NCBI GenBank assembly: GCA_039801085.1
Contig: JBDRTY010000005.1
Coordinates: forward strand, 1 to 64,000
Source of the DNA: a candidate division WOR-3 bacterium
Lineage (GTDB): Bacteria; Hydrothermota; Tepidihabitantia; Tepidihabitantales; Tepidihabitantaceae
Direction: 5' to 3'
DNA: 64,000 bases
This document shows, piece by piece, positions 51,520-59,807 of this stretch; position 1 is the stretch's first letter, and each line of letters begins with the position of its first letter. Under the pieces are notes generated by a model that searched no databases, was not told the origin of the DNA, and worked only from the letters and a program-made list of their open reading frames with translations. Made by a program: the position numbers and the translations under genes.

Positions 51520-52266
51520 TTATACCTTCAAAATTGTCTGCATTAAATTATACTTCAATTGCGATGGTGTCAAATTGATTAACAGTCGACCCCGGCGGGC
51601 AAAGCTGATGTTGCCGGTGGTCTCCGAGACGACAATGGCGACCGCATCGGTCAGGGTAGTGATACCGGCAGCAGCACGGTGGCGCATTCCCAGCCCGGGT
51701 TCGGTTTCGCCCAGCGGCAGGGTGCAGCCGGCAGCGATGATCTGGTTGCCGGAGATGATGACCGCACCGTCGTGGAGTGGGGAGGGCGGGGTGAAGATCG
51801 AGACCAGCAGTGGTGCGGAGATCCGGGCTTCGAGCCGGCTGCCGGTTTCGGTGTATTCGCGCAGTCCGATCTCCTGTTCCACGACAATCAGGGCACCGAT
51901 TTTCCGCTCCTTTAACTGGGCGGCAGCGGCTACCAGTTCCTCAACCAGAGTTGAATCAGCGGTCGGGCGGAAGAGGAAACGGATCGGGCGGGCACGGCCG
52001 AATCGGGAGAGGAGGTTACGGATTTCCGGCTGGAAGAGAATGACAAACGCCACCAGCCAGACAGTAGTCAGAGAGCTGATGATGAGCCCGAGTGCCTTGA
52101 AGTCAAGCCAGCGGGCGACGGTACCGACAAGTACAAGGAAGAGCAGGGCATAGAGCATGCGGATTGCCCGGGTGCCGCGGATAAAGCGCAGGAAGTAGTA
52201 GGTGGCGACCGTAACCAGCAGAATGTCGATAATGTCAACCGGCCGGATGCGGATAAAGGAAATCAT
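51520..52266 (-). CDS. cdaA: Diadenylate cyclase (CdaA type)
   Basis: 248 aa membrane enzyme making c-di-AMP from two ATP. Three N-terminal hydrophobic helices, then the DAC domain with D166-G-A (SPLHDGAVIISGNQ) and R195-H-R (GMRHRAAAGIT), both required for catalysis. The usual partner genes cdaR and glmM are absent; folP overlaps upstream by 4 bp instead. Confidence 0.93.
   Translation of the reverse strand: MISFIRIRPVDIIDILLVTVATYYFLRFIRGTRAIRMLYALLFLVLVGTVARWLDFKALGLIISSLTTVWLVAFVILFQPEIRNLLSRFGRARPIRFLFRPTADSTLVEELVAAAAQLKERKIGALIVVEQEIGLREYTETGSRLEARISAPLLVSIFTPPSPLHDGAVIISGNQIIAAGCTLPLGETEPGLGMRHRAAAGITTLTDAVAIVVSETTGNISFARRGRLLINLTPSQLKYNLMQTILKV
51547..51573 (-). promoter_or_regulatory. 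Internal promoter before DUF2723 gene
   Basis: Minus strand: TTGACA (51573-51568), 15-bp spacer, TATAAT (51552-51547), overlapping the 3' end of cdaA. A second TATAAT lies at 51524-51519 without a clear -35. Confidence 0.5.
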
Positions 52267-53462
52267 GCCCGGCTTCTATCCAACTGAATCGCCGTCAGTA
52301 TCTGCAGCGCCCGCCGGACCGGTAGAACATCATGAACCCGAACGATGCTGGCGCCGTTGAGTGCTCCGACAATGCAGCTGGTGATGGTGCCTTCGAGCCG
52401 TTCTTCCGGAGGGAGATTGAGGACATGGCCGATGAATGATTTCCGCGATGGCCCGATTACAATCGGCCGGTTCAGGGTACGCAGTTCAGCAAGGCGGCGG
52501 AGGATTTCCAGATTGTGTTCCGGTTTTTTACCAAAGCCGATACCCGGGTCAACGAGCAGGTTTTCAAAGCCGACGCCGGCTTCAAGCGCCTGATGAATTG
52601 ACTTCCGGAGTTCGCCGGTAATTTCCGCCATCAGGTCCTTATACACCGGATTGCGCTGCATGGTGCGCGGGGTGCCGCGAATGTGCATCAGAATTAAGCC
52701 GGCGCTGTATCGGGCGCAGATCCGGGCAAGTGCGGGGTCAAACTTCAGTCCGGAGATGTCGTTAATGAGTGCGGCACCTTCGGCAAGTACGGTTTCAGCA
52801 ACCCGGGAGCTGGTTGTATCAATCGAGATTGGCACCCGTGTCTTTTTTACCAGCGGTTTTAGTACGGGCAGGATCCGTTTCAGCTGTTCTTCCGGAGACA
52901 CCGGTTCTGCACCAGGGCGGGTGGATTCGGCACCGATATCCAGAATGTCCGCACCATCTTCCACCAGCTGATTTGCCCGTTCCAGTGCCGCATGCGGATT
53001 GAGATACCGGCCACCGTCGTAGAAGGAATCGGGGGTTATGTTGATAATGCCCATGATCAGGGTGCGGTTGAGATTCATGGTGTTGCGGCCGAGTTTAACC
53101 CGGTACTGCGGCTCGCGGGCAGCAGCAAGCAGGGTCTGGATCTCGGTGATGAGCCGGGCAGCACATTCCGGCTGTTTCTTCAGCCGGAGGCAGATCTGTT
53201 CATACTGGCGCAGGGTGGCAAAGAGGATCGCATCGGTTTTCTTCACCCTTCCGGAGATGGCATCCCGATGCAGGGCGCAGTCCGCGCCGCAGACAAGAGC
53301 GGTCTGTTTGAGGATGTTGCCGGCTGCTACCGAGATACCGGTAATTTTGAGCGGAATGACCTCGGCTTTCTGGGCGAAGATCGCCCAGGCGCGCTGGTCA
53401 ACACCCACCCGGGCGAGTTCGGAATTGAGATCGGCAGGATGGTGCAATGCAAGCAGACGCAT
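52263..53462 (-). CDS. folP: Dihydropteroate synthase with N-terminal extension
   Basis: 399 aa from ATG at 53462; TTG at 53486 is an alternative and neither has a clear ribosome-binding site. The DHPS domain begins at about residue 130 (LIMGIINITPDSFYDGG), followed by DIGAESTRPGA, INDISG, LMHIRGTP and GPSRKSFIG. The N-terminal about 130 residues are an extra domain seen in a subset of FolP proteins, function unclear. It starts 4 nt after rocD. Confidence 0.92.
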   Translation of the reverse strand: MRLLALHHPADLNSELARVGVDQRAWAIFAQKAEVIPLKITGISVAAGNILKQTALVCGADCALHRDAISGRVKKTDAILFATLRQYEQICLRLKKQPECAARLITEIQTLLAAAREPQYRVKLGRNTMNLNRTLIMGIINITPDSFYDGGRYLNPHAALERANQLVEDGADILDIGAESTRPGAEPVSPEEQLKRILPVLKPLVKKTRVPISIDTTSSRVAETVLAEGAALINDISGLKFDPALARICARYSAGLILMHIRGTPRTMQRNPVYKDLMAEITGELRKSIHQALEAGVGFENLLVDPGIGFGKKPEHNLEILRRLAELRTLNRPIVIGPSRKSFIGHVLNLPPEERLEGTITSCIVGALNGASIVRVHDVLPVRRALQILTAIQLDRSRA

Positions 53463-53466
53463 AAAG

Positions 53467-54663
53467 TTATGCAAGTATCTGAGCAATCCGTTCCAGCGCC
53501 CAGTCGATTTCGTCCCGGGTGATTACGAGCGGTGGTGCAAACCGGATTACCTGCTTGTGGGTGTCCTTGGCAAGGATGCCGAGCTGGAGCAGTTTTTCAC
53601 AGTATTCCCGGGCAGTACCAGCTTCGGGTTTAAGTTCAACACCGGTGAACAGACCGCGTCCCCGGATCTCTTTTATTTTTTGGGAGTTTAGGGCTGCCAG
53701 CCGGTTCTGAAAATAGGTGCCCAGTTCAGCTGAGCGTTCAGGCAGTCTTTCCTCTATGATTACGCTGACGGCGGTTCTTGCGACCGCGCAGGCGAGGGGG
53801 TTGCCGCCGAAGGTTGAGCCATGATTACCAGGTACAAATACGCTCATGATTTCGCGGGACGAAAGAACCGCGGAGATTGGCATGCAACCTCCTCCCAGCG
53901 CCTTGCCTAAAATCAGGACATCCGGTCGGGCATCTTCGTACTGGTAGCAGAAGAGGCGTCCGGTTCTGCCCAGGCCGGTCTGGATTTCATCAAGGATGAA
54001 GAGGATGTTGTGTTGATGACAGATGGCACGGGCACGCTGCAGATAGCCGTGACGGGGGACGATAATTCCGGCTTCGCCCTGAATCGGTTCCACCAGGAAG
54101 GCGACGGTGTTTTTGTCAATTGCCTGCTCGAGTGCGTCAGGGTTGTCATAGGGTATGATTTTGAAGCCCGGGGTAAACGGACCGAATCCATCCCGGTAGA
54201 GCGATTCGGTGGAGAAACTGATGATTGTTGTTGTTCGACCGTGAAAATTGTTGGCGCAGACAATGATTTCGGCCTGATCGGGCGCTACCCCCTTTTTCGT
54301 GTAGCCCCAGCGCCGGGCACACTTGATTGCGGTTTCAACCGCTTCCGCTCCCGAGTTCATCAAAAGCACCTGTTCCTGCCCCGTGATCTCACAAAGCAGC
54401 TGGCAGAGCGGACCGAGCTGATCATTGTAAAACGCCCTTGAGGTCAGGGTCAGCCGGTTTGCCTGTTCAATCAGGGTCTGAATAATGCGCGGGTGACGAT
54501 GTCCCTGGTTGAGTGCCGAATAGGCGGAAAGCATATCGAGGTAACGTTTGCCTTCAACATCTTCCACCCAGGCCCCTTCACCTTTGCAGAGCACAACCGG
54601 CAGCGGGTGATAATTGTGTGCCGAGTATTTTTCTTCAAGTTGAATGTAATCAGCGGTATTCAA
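53467..54663 (-). CDS. rocD: Ornithine--oxo-acid aminotransferase
   Basis: 398 aa class III PLP enzyme converting ornithine to glutamate semialdehyde. The family features are visible (LNSGAEAVETAIKCAR, FHGRTTTIISFSTE, EPIQGEAGIIVP, LDEIQTGLGRTG, and the PLP-lysine ILGKALGGG). It starts with TTG, with GGAAAGGAG 6 nt upstream, under a good promoter. A related acetylornithine-type activity cannot be excluded. Confidence 0.88.
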   Translation of the reverse strand: MNTADYIQLEEKYSAHNYHPLPVVLCKGEGAWVEDVEGKRYLDMLSAYSALNQGHRHPRIIQTLIEQANRLTLTSRAFYNDQLGPLCQLLCEITGQEQVLLMNSGAEAVETAIKCARRWGYTKKGVAPDQAEIIVCANNFHGRTTTIISFSTESLYRDGFGPFTPGFKIIPYDNPDALEQAIDKNTVAFLVEPIQGEAGIIVPRHGYLQRARAICHQHNILFILDEIQTGLGRTGRLFCYQYEDARPDVLILGKALGGGCMPISAVLSSREIMSVFVPGNHGSTFGGNPLACAVARTAVSVIIEERLPERSAELGTYFQNRLAALNSQKIKEIRGRGLFTGVELKPEAGTAREYCEKLLQLGILAKDTHKQVIRFAPPLVITRDEIDWALERIAQILA

Positions 54664-54693
54664 TTCGAACTCCTTTCCTGTTTTTTAAAACTT

Positions 54694-54722
54694 ATTTTAA
54701 GCGGGCAGGGCTCAGAAGTCAA
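54694..54722 (-). promoter_or_regulatory. Promoter of rocD-folP-cdaA unit
   Basis: Minus strand: TTGACT (54722-54717), 17-bp spacer, TAAAAT (54699-54694). The leader of about 25 nt contains the ribosome-binding site. Confidence 0.6.
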
Positions 54723-54755
54723 AGATAATAGTTCTGCCGGAGTGTTTGCTGAATG

Positions 54756-57026
54756 TTATTTCAGGAGAATGATTTTACCGTTCTGGACCGAGTTCGAAGT
54801 TACTGTCTGGAGGAAGTAAATGCCAGCTGGTGTGTTGGGAACTTTCCAATAGCGGGGACAGGGTTGATTATTTAAGACATCAGCAACGAGGACACCGGTG
54901 ATCGACCAGAGCCGGAGCCGGGCACCGGGCGGAATTAACATTTGAGCCTGAGCGAGCCGGCAGATGTGAGTTGGCAGACGGATCAGATTCGTTACTTCCC
55001 CGATTCCCGGGGTTTCCTGCATTCCAGCGCGGACCACGAGCGCATAGGGCTGACGAGCAGTATAGACATTGCGTGCATAAACCCGGATTTTCCATGTGCC
55101 GGTCATAGGCCGGGCGAGTTGAATCAGTTCCTCAACATTACGCTCATCCCAAAGCACGGGATTGGGAATCGACTGGTTTAATGCGAGCTGATTGCCACGG
55201 TAGCGGTTGTGGTCTGGACTTTCCAGTTCGAGATTCAGGTCATTGACAATGGCGATTTCGGCGTTGGGCATGGCCGCCGTGTCGGTCCAGGTCAAAACTA
55301 CACGCAGTGGTTCCCGGCGGTTAATGGTAATCTCATATTCATCATATTCTCCGGTTGCCAGCCCCAAGGTTTCGTCCACAAACACCAGAGTGAGTGAGTC
55401 GTCCGGAAAGTGCATAATCCGGGAGAGGTTCAGTCTGCCCCAGCCGGTGCGGATGTCAGGGATGGTTTCCCGGCCAACAGTTGTGTCGGCGGCAGTAATG
55501 GCAAATGCCCGCATCAGCGCCGAGCTGGGTTCGCAAATGGAGTGCTCTGGGTCTGGCTGGCCGGTCGGGTGCCACCCTTCTTTCAGGTACTGACGGAGCA
55601 GAGTAAGCGCGCCGCTGACTGAGGGTGCAGCAAAGCTGGTTCCTTCCCGGACCCGGTAGGCATTGATCCCGCCGCCATAAACGGTCCAGATGCTCTCTGC
55701 CGGTGCCACAAGATTGGGCTTGAGACGGTTGTCACGGGTTGGACCGGCAGAGGAGAGGGAGTAAATCAAATTCGCCCTGGTACCATTACCACAGCCGCCG
55801 ACGGTGAGTGCATTTTTTGCACAGGCGGGGTGACCGAGTTTGTAACGGGTGCCACCGCCGTTGCCTGCTGCCCAGATTACCAGAAATTTCTTGTCCTGCC
55901 AGCAGACCGCATCCACCGAGGCATCTGCCAGCCGGTATTCGGAAAGGTAATCCATGGTGCCGAAGGAACCGGATACCTGACGGACCGGTTCTGAAATGCC
56001 GAGGCCGAGCCGGACCGAGTCGAGCATTTCGGTGAGGTCATCAGAATAGATATACTGACCGCTGGCGGTGCCGATGTCCAAGAAATAGATCCGGGCATCA
56101 GGTGCCATGCCCTCAAGATTGCTTTCGTTACCGTTGATTGAATCCTCTCCGGCGAGGGTGCCCGCAACTGCTGAGCCGTGATAGTTGGCACCAGCAGCGT
56201 CACCGAATGCAGCATTGTAGTAAAGTTTATAGGCGGTAATCTTGCGGTGATCAGGATAGATGCCCGGTTGAGTCAGGGGAAAATAGGGGTCAAAGAACAT
56301 GTCGTGTTCGGTGTTGATTCCGGAGTCAAACAGCCCAATGAGCATGTTCTGTCCCCGGATGCCCCAACGCCAGATGCGCCGGCTTCCAGCCGGGTCCGGT
56401 ATGACGCTGTCCCAGCCAAACTGGAGGACCCACTGCACGTTGCGATTGAATGGTACTGGATTTTCACGGGCTTGAATCCAAAAGATCCCATCCCGGGCAG
56501 CGAGGCTTTCGAGACGACGACTGCGATCATCCAGGTTGAGAGCCGAAAGGTCAAGTGTCTCAGTTCTTGCCGGTTCCCAGCAGGCGCAGGTCAGCTTGGT
56601 GACGCGGGCACCCAGTTTTCGGAGTTCCGGGGCAAATTTGTATTCCGGAAGAAATGGCCCGTGCCAGTCAATCGGCAGAGTCTGGCAGAGCAGCTCAATT
56701 GAATCAGAGGTGCAACCGGCAGGTGACCGCACCACCAGTGTCTGATAGGCGAGATAGGCGACCGGAACAAGTCCGCGGTTCTTCAGTGTGGTAAGCCAGT
56801 GGCTGTAAATTGGAGCAGTGAAGTGCAGGAGCCAGTAGCGGGAGGAGATTTCAGCTGGCGTAGTGGCGGTGCGGGTATCAATTATTTTGCCGCTTGCCAG
56901 CCGGAGATAGCGGGCGTCGGTATAGGGCTCGGGCTGGAACCGGGCACGCACCTGGGTCCGGTTCAGGACCGGTTGAGCGAGACTGGTGGCAACCAGTACC
57001 AGCCCGAGCCCGATCCAGCGGTTCAC
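54756..57026 (-). CDS. Secreted subtilisin-like (S8) serine peptidase with sorting domain
   Basis: 756 aa. Signal peptide (MNRWIGLGLVLVATSLAQ), then a propeptide to about residue 200. The catalytic triad is Asp234 (LFDSGINTEHD), His283 (NYHGSAVAG) and Ser464 (GTSFAAPSVSG). A P-domain-like beta segment follows, and the C-terminus (LRLWSITGVLV, PAGIYFLQTV, GKIILLK) is a type A sorting domain. It overlaps the aminotransferase gene by 4 bp, an odd partner for a secreted protease. Confidence 0.9.
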   Translation of the reverse strand: MNRWIGLGLVLVATSLAQPVLNRTQVRARFQPEPYTDARYLRLASGKIIDTRTATTPAEISSRYWLLHFTAPIYSHWLTTLKNRGLVPVAYLAYQTLVVRSPAGCTSDSIELLCQTLPIDWHGPFLPEYKFAPELRKLGARVTKLTCACWEPARTETLDLSALNLDDRSRRLESLAARDGIFWIQARENPVPFNRNVQWVLQFGWDSVIPDPAGSRRIWRWGIRGQNMLIGLFDSGINTEHDMFFDPYFPLTQPGIYPDHRKITAYKLYYNAAFGDAAGANYHGSAVAGTLAGEDSINGNESNLEGMAPDARIYFLDIGTASGQYIYSDDLTEMLDSVRLGLGISEPVRQVSGSFGTMDYLSEYRLADASVDAVCWQDKKFLVIWAAGNGGGTRYKLGHPACAKNALTVGGCGNGTRANLIYSLSSAGPTRDNRLKPNLVAPAESIWTVYGGGINAYRVREGTSFAAPSVSGALTLLRQYLKEGWHPTGQPDPEHSICEPSSALMRAFAITAADTTVGRETIPDIRTGWGRLNLSRIMHFPDDSLTLVFVDETLGLATGEYDEYEITINRREPLRVVLTWTDTAAMPNAEIAIVNDLNLELESPDHNRYRGNQLALNQSIPNPVLWDERNVEELIQLARPMTGTWKIRVYARNVYTARQPYALVVRAGMQETPGIGEVTNLIRLPTHICRLAQAQMLIPPGARLRLWSITGVLVADVLNNQPCPRYWKVPNTPAGIYFLQTVTSNSVQNGKIILLK

Positions 57027-58096
57027 AGTTTCAGAATGTCAACGATCGCCTGTGTAACTTCCTGAATATCGTTTAATGTCAGATCTCCCATATGGGCAAT
57101 CCGGAAGGTTTTTTCCTTAAGGTCACCGTAGCCGTTTGAGATCTGCATGCCCCGCTCGCCGAGAGCGGTGTTCAGATCCTTGACGCTGATACCCCGGGTA
57201 TTAGTAACGGTTGTGAGGGTGACCGATTCGTAGCCCGGCTCCGGGAATACCGCAAAGTATTTTTTCGCCCATTCCCGGGTGAATTTTGCCATTTCCAGAT
57301 GGCGCTGATACCGCTTTTCCATGCCTTCAGCAAGGATGTAGTCCAGTTCCTTGTCCAGTGCCCAGAAAAGGGAGATTGCGGGTGTGGTGGGTGTCTGGTG
57401 GTCCTTTTCATAGCGCTTGAGCATCGCCTCGTAGTCGAAGTAGTAGCCACGATCGGGAATTGTCCGGCATTTTTCCATTGCCCGTGGGGAAACGATTGCC
57501 ACCGCCAGACCCGGTGGGAGTGCTACGCACTTCTGGCTTGATGCAACCACCACATCCAGACCAAGCCGGTCGATGTCAAACCAGTCGCCCATCAGACTTG
57601 AGACCGCATCGACTAAAATCAGGACATCGGGATATTTTTCCCGGATCATGGTGGCGAGCTCCTCGATCGGTGCCCGCACACCGGTTGAGGTCTCGTTCTG
57701 GGTGATGGTTACCGCTTCATACCCCCCCTTAGCCAGTTCGGCATCAACCAGTTCCGGCCGGACCGCCTTACCCCACTCCACCCGCACCGCGCCCGGTTCT
57801 TTGCCGCACGCCTGGGAGATTTTGAACCAGCGGTCGGAAAAGGCGCCATTAATGGTATGTAGTACCTTTTTACGGACAACATTGCGGATAGCGCCTTCCA
57901 TCAGTCCGGTTCCGGAGGCAGTCCACCAGAATACATAGTTATTGGTTTTGAGGATCTGGCGGGTCTTTTCTATGCACCGGTGGTTGAGGTCACCAAACTC
58001 CTTGGATCGGTGGCCGATCATCCACTGTGCCTGAGCCTTAAGTATTTCTTCCCGCACCTCAGTTGGTCCGGGGACAAAAAGTTTTTTATGTGTCAT
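57023..58096 (-). CDS. Class V aminotransferase, serine-pyruvate/alanine-glyoxylate type
   Basis: 357 aa PLP enzyme. FVPGPTEVREEIL and HRSKEFGDL at the start, VDAVSSLMGDWFDIDRLGLDVVVASSQKC around the PLP lysine. Family members interconvert alanine/serine with glyoxylate/hydroxypyruvate or make phosphoserine. Precise substrate unknown. It is the middle gene of a tightly overlapping yjbQ-aminotransferase-S8 unit (4-bp overlaps on both sides). Confidence 0.85.
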   Translation of the reverse strand: MTHKKLFVPGPTEVREEILKAQAQWMIGHRSKEFGDLNHRCIEKTRQILKTNNYVFWWTASGTGLMEGAIRNVVRKKVLHTINGAFSDRWFKISQACGKEPGAVRVEWGKAVRPELVDAELAKGGYEAVTITQNETSTGVRAPIEELATMIREKYPDVLILVDAVSSLMGDWFDIDRLGLDVVVASSQKCVALPPGLAVAIVSPRAMEKCRTIPDRGYYFDYEAMLKRYEKDHQTPTTPAISLFWALDKELDYILAEGMEKRYQRHLEMAKFTREWAKKYFAVFPEPGYESVTLTTVTNTRGISVKDLNTALGERGMQISNGYGDLKEKTFRIAHMGDLTLNDIQEVTQAIVDILKL

Positions 58097-58518
58097 TTTT
58101 CCTCCTGTGATTTTGATTTATTTCTATCGCCGATAATCTTTACTCGACATTCCCTGGTTCTGGGTCCGTCAAATTCACAGAAAAATATCCCCTGCCACCG
58201 CCCCAGTGCCAGCCGGTGGTCTTCAATCGGGATCACCAGAGAGGTGCCGATGAGCACCGATTTAATATGGGCGTCGGCATTACCTTCAGTGTGGCGGTAG
58301 GACAGATCCGACGGGATGAGCCGGTTGAGCAGCGCAGTGATATCTTCAGCCACATCCGGGTCATAACTTTCGTTGATCGTAATGCCCGCAGTCGTATGCG
58401 GTACATATAGGATACAGATACCGGAGCGGATACGGCTCTTTTCTACAAGCCGGCTAATCTGCGCTGTGATATCAATCAGTTCAGTGAGCTTTTGGGTATT
58501 AATCGTCAGCGATTCCAT
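58093..58518 (-). CDS. YjbQ family protein (secondary thiamine-phosphate synthase type)
   Basis: 141 aa. ILYVPHTTAGITINESYDPDVAEDI, YRHTEGNADAHIKS and LALGRWQGIFFCEFDGPR are the family signature. E. coli YjbQ has thiamine-phosphate synthase activity. The start at 58518 is only 10 nt past its -10 box, so the leader is about 4 nt. It is divergent from thiL, the next enzyme of thiamine pyrophosphate synthesis, which supports a thiamine link. Confidence 0.88.
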   Translation of the reverse strand: MESLTINTQKLTELIDITAQISRLVEKSRIRSGICILYVPHTTAGITINESYDPDVAEDITALLNRLIPSDLSYRHTEGNADAHIKSVLIGTSLVIPIEDHRLALGRWQGIFFCEFDGPRTRECRVKIIGDRNKSKSQEEK

Positions 58519-58528
58519 CCTGCTGAAT

Positions 58529-58556
58529 ATGATAACGGCAACTGCACTCGTGTCAA
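58529..58556 (-). promoter_or_regulatory. Promoter of yjbQ unit (near-leaderless)
   Basis: Minus strand: TTGACA (58556-58551), 16-bp spacer, TATCAT (58534-58529), 10 nt to the ATG. It faces away from the thiL promoter. Confidence 0.65.
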
Positions 58557-58575
58557 TGCTGAAGCGTTTTTCTTC

Positions 58576-58604
58576 TTGCCCATTAAGCCGGTCTTTGATA
58601 TCAT
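58576..58604 (+). promoter_or_regulatory. Promoter of thiL (leaderless)
   Basis: TTGCCC (58576-58581), 17-bp spacer, TATCAT (58599-58604), 5 nt to the GTG at 58610. No TPP riboswitch can fit in such a transcript. Confidence 0.5.
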
Positions 58605-58609
58605 AGGTA

Positions 58610-59575
58610 GTGCGAATTAACCAGTTAGGAGAACAAGGACTGATCAGAATAATTCAGCGGCAGGTCCACAGCCGGGGTAATCTTCAGCTGGGGATTGGTG
58701 ATGACGCTCTGATTCTGAAGGATGGCAGTACGGTTCTGACTACAGACACCTACGCCGAAGGGGTGCATTTTGATTTAAGTTATATGAGTTATTATGATGT
58801 GGGCACAAGATGTGCATGTGCTGCGCTTTCTGATGTAGTGGCGATGGGCGGTGAGCCCAAGGTGCTGCTGGTGGGGCTGGCGGTACCGCAGGAAACAGAT
58901 TTGCGTGCGATAAGGCAGTTGTACCAGGGGCTGGAGCGGATATGCAAAGAGATGGGGTGTGAGATCGGTGGCGGGGACATCATCGCTTTAGACCGGCTGG
59001 TGATCGCACTAACCGCATTGGGCAGAGCAGCGGTACCTGTGCTCCGTTCCGGGGCGCAACCCGGTGATTACCTTTATCTGACCGGTTATACCGGGCTTGC
59101 CGAGACCGGCAGACTGATACTTGCCGGAAGAGCAAGATTACCGGCATATACTGCAGGAATACGGTTGGCGGTTCAACGTCATCTTTGTCCCGTACCCAGA
59201 CTGCAGGTGATGCGCGCTCTGAGGTTGAGGATGTCGGCATTAATTGATACCTCAGATGGTCTGGGGACCGACGCCCGGCAGCTGAGTACTCAGAGCAGGG
59301 TTAAAATTGTGATCGAGCCGGATTGGTTGCCGATTCATCCGGTGACGCTTCAATTGTGTCAAGAACAGAGGAGGAGCCCTTTAGAGTTCGCCCTGAGCGC
59401 AGGCGAGGATTATGAACTGTTGTTTACCTGCAGAAGTAGCCCGCCGTCAATTGTTAAGGGTGTAAAGATCACAAGGATTGGCAGGGTGGAAAAGGGCAGA
59501 GGTTTTTATATTAAAAAAGGAGAAAACAAAATAGTTCCACTGAAAATTACCGGTTACGACCACCTTGTCGTTTAA
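58610..59575 (+). CDS. thiL: Thiamine-monophosphate kinase
   Basis: 321 aa from GTG at 58610. The ATP/Mg site motifs are GIGDDALIL, TTDTYAEGVHFDLSY and AALSDVVAMGG, followed by SALIDTSDGLGTDA and SAGEDYELLFTC. Phosphorylates thiamine phosphate to thiamine pyrophosphate. Leaderless start. The last about 60 codons are more AT-rich than the rest. Confidence 0.93.
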   Translation: MRINQLGEQGLIRIIQRQVHSRGNLQLGIGDDALILKDGSTVLTTDTYAEGVHFDLSYMSYYDVGTRCACAALSDVVAMGGEPKVLLVGLAVPQETDLRAIRQLYQGLERICKEMGCEIGGGDIIALDRLVIALTALGRAAVPVLRSGAQPGDYLYLTGYTGLAETGRLILAGRARLPAYTAGIRLAVQRHLCPVPRLQVMRALRLRMSALIDTSDGLGTDARQLSTQSRVKIVIEPDWLPIHPVTLQLCQEQRRSPLEFALSAGEDYELLFTCRSSPPSIVKGVKITRIGRVEKGRGFYIKKGENKIVPLKITGYDHLVV

Positions 59576-59597
59576 AATCTAACCAATGTTGAAAAAA

Positions 59598-59618
59598 TGT
59601 GGATAAATATGTGGATAA
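59598..59618 (+). promoter_or_regulatory. Two perfect DnaA boxes
   Basis: TGTGGATAA at 59598-59606 and again at 59610-59618, same orientation, 12 bp apart. They lie at the head of a very AT-rich 223-bp gap (59576-59798) before nrdR. Either DnaA control of nrdRD or part of a replication origin. Confidence 0.7.
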
Positions 59619-59756
59619 CAAGTTGAGTAGCTTATTTTATGCAATATACACCTTGATTATTGCGTAATTTTCTATTATGCTGAAGTATTCGGCATAGCTA
59701 ACACAAATATATTTTTATCAATAAATTACAGATGGGTGATTGATTAATTATTATGT

Positions 59757-59783
59757 TTGACATGCTATATATTGTGGTATAAT
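59757..59783 (+). promoter_or_regulatory. Promoter of nrdR-nrdD
   Basis: TTGACA (59757-59762) and TATAAT (59778-59783) are 15 bp apart. A second TATAAT (59785-59790) would put the start codon 8 nt after the -10 box, like the leaderless genes in this window. No ribosome-binding site precedes the ATG at 59799. Confidence 0.6.
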
Positions 59784-59807
59784 ATATAATTAATCTATAT
59801 GAAGTGT
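59762..59807 (+). promoter_or_regulatory. Pair of candidate NrdR boxes
   Basis: 16-bp sites at 59762-59777 (13 of 16 matches to the acaCwAtATaTwGtgt pattern as I recall it) and 59792-59807 (12 of 16). They start 30 bp apart, near three helical turns. The first fills the promoter spacer and the second covers the start codon. Confidence 0.55.
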
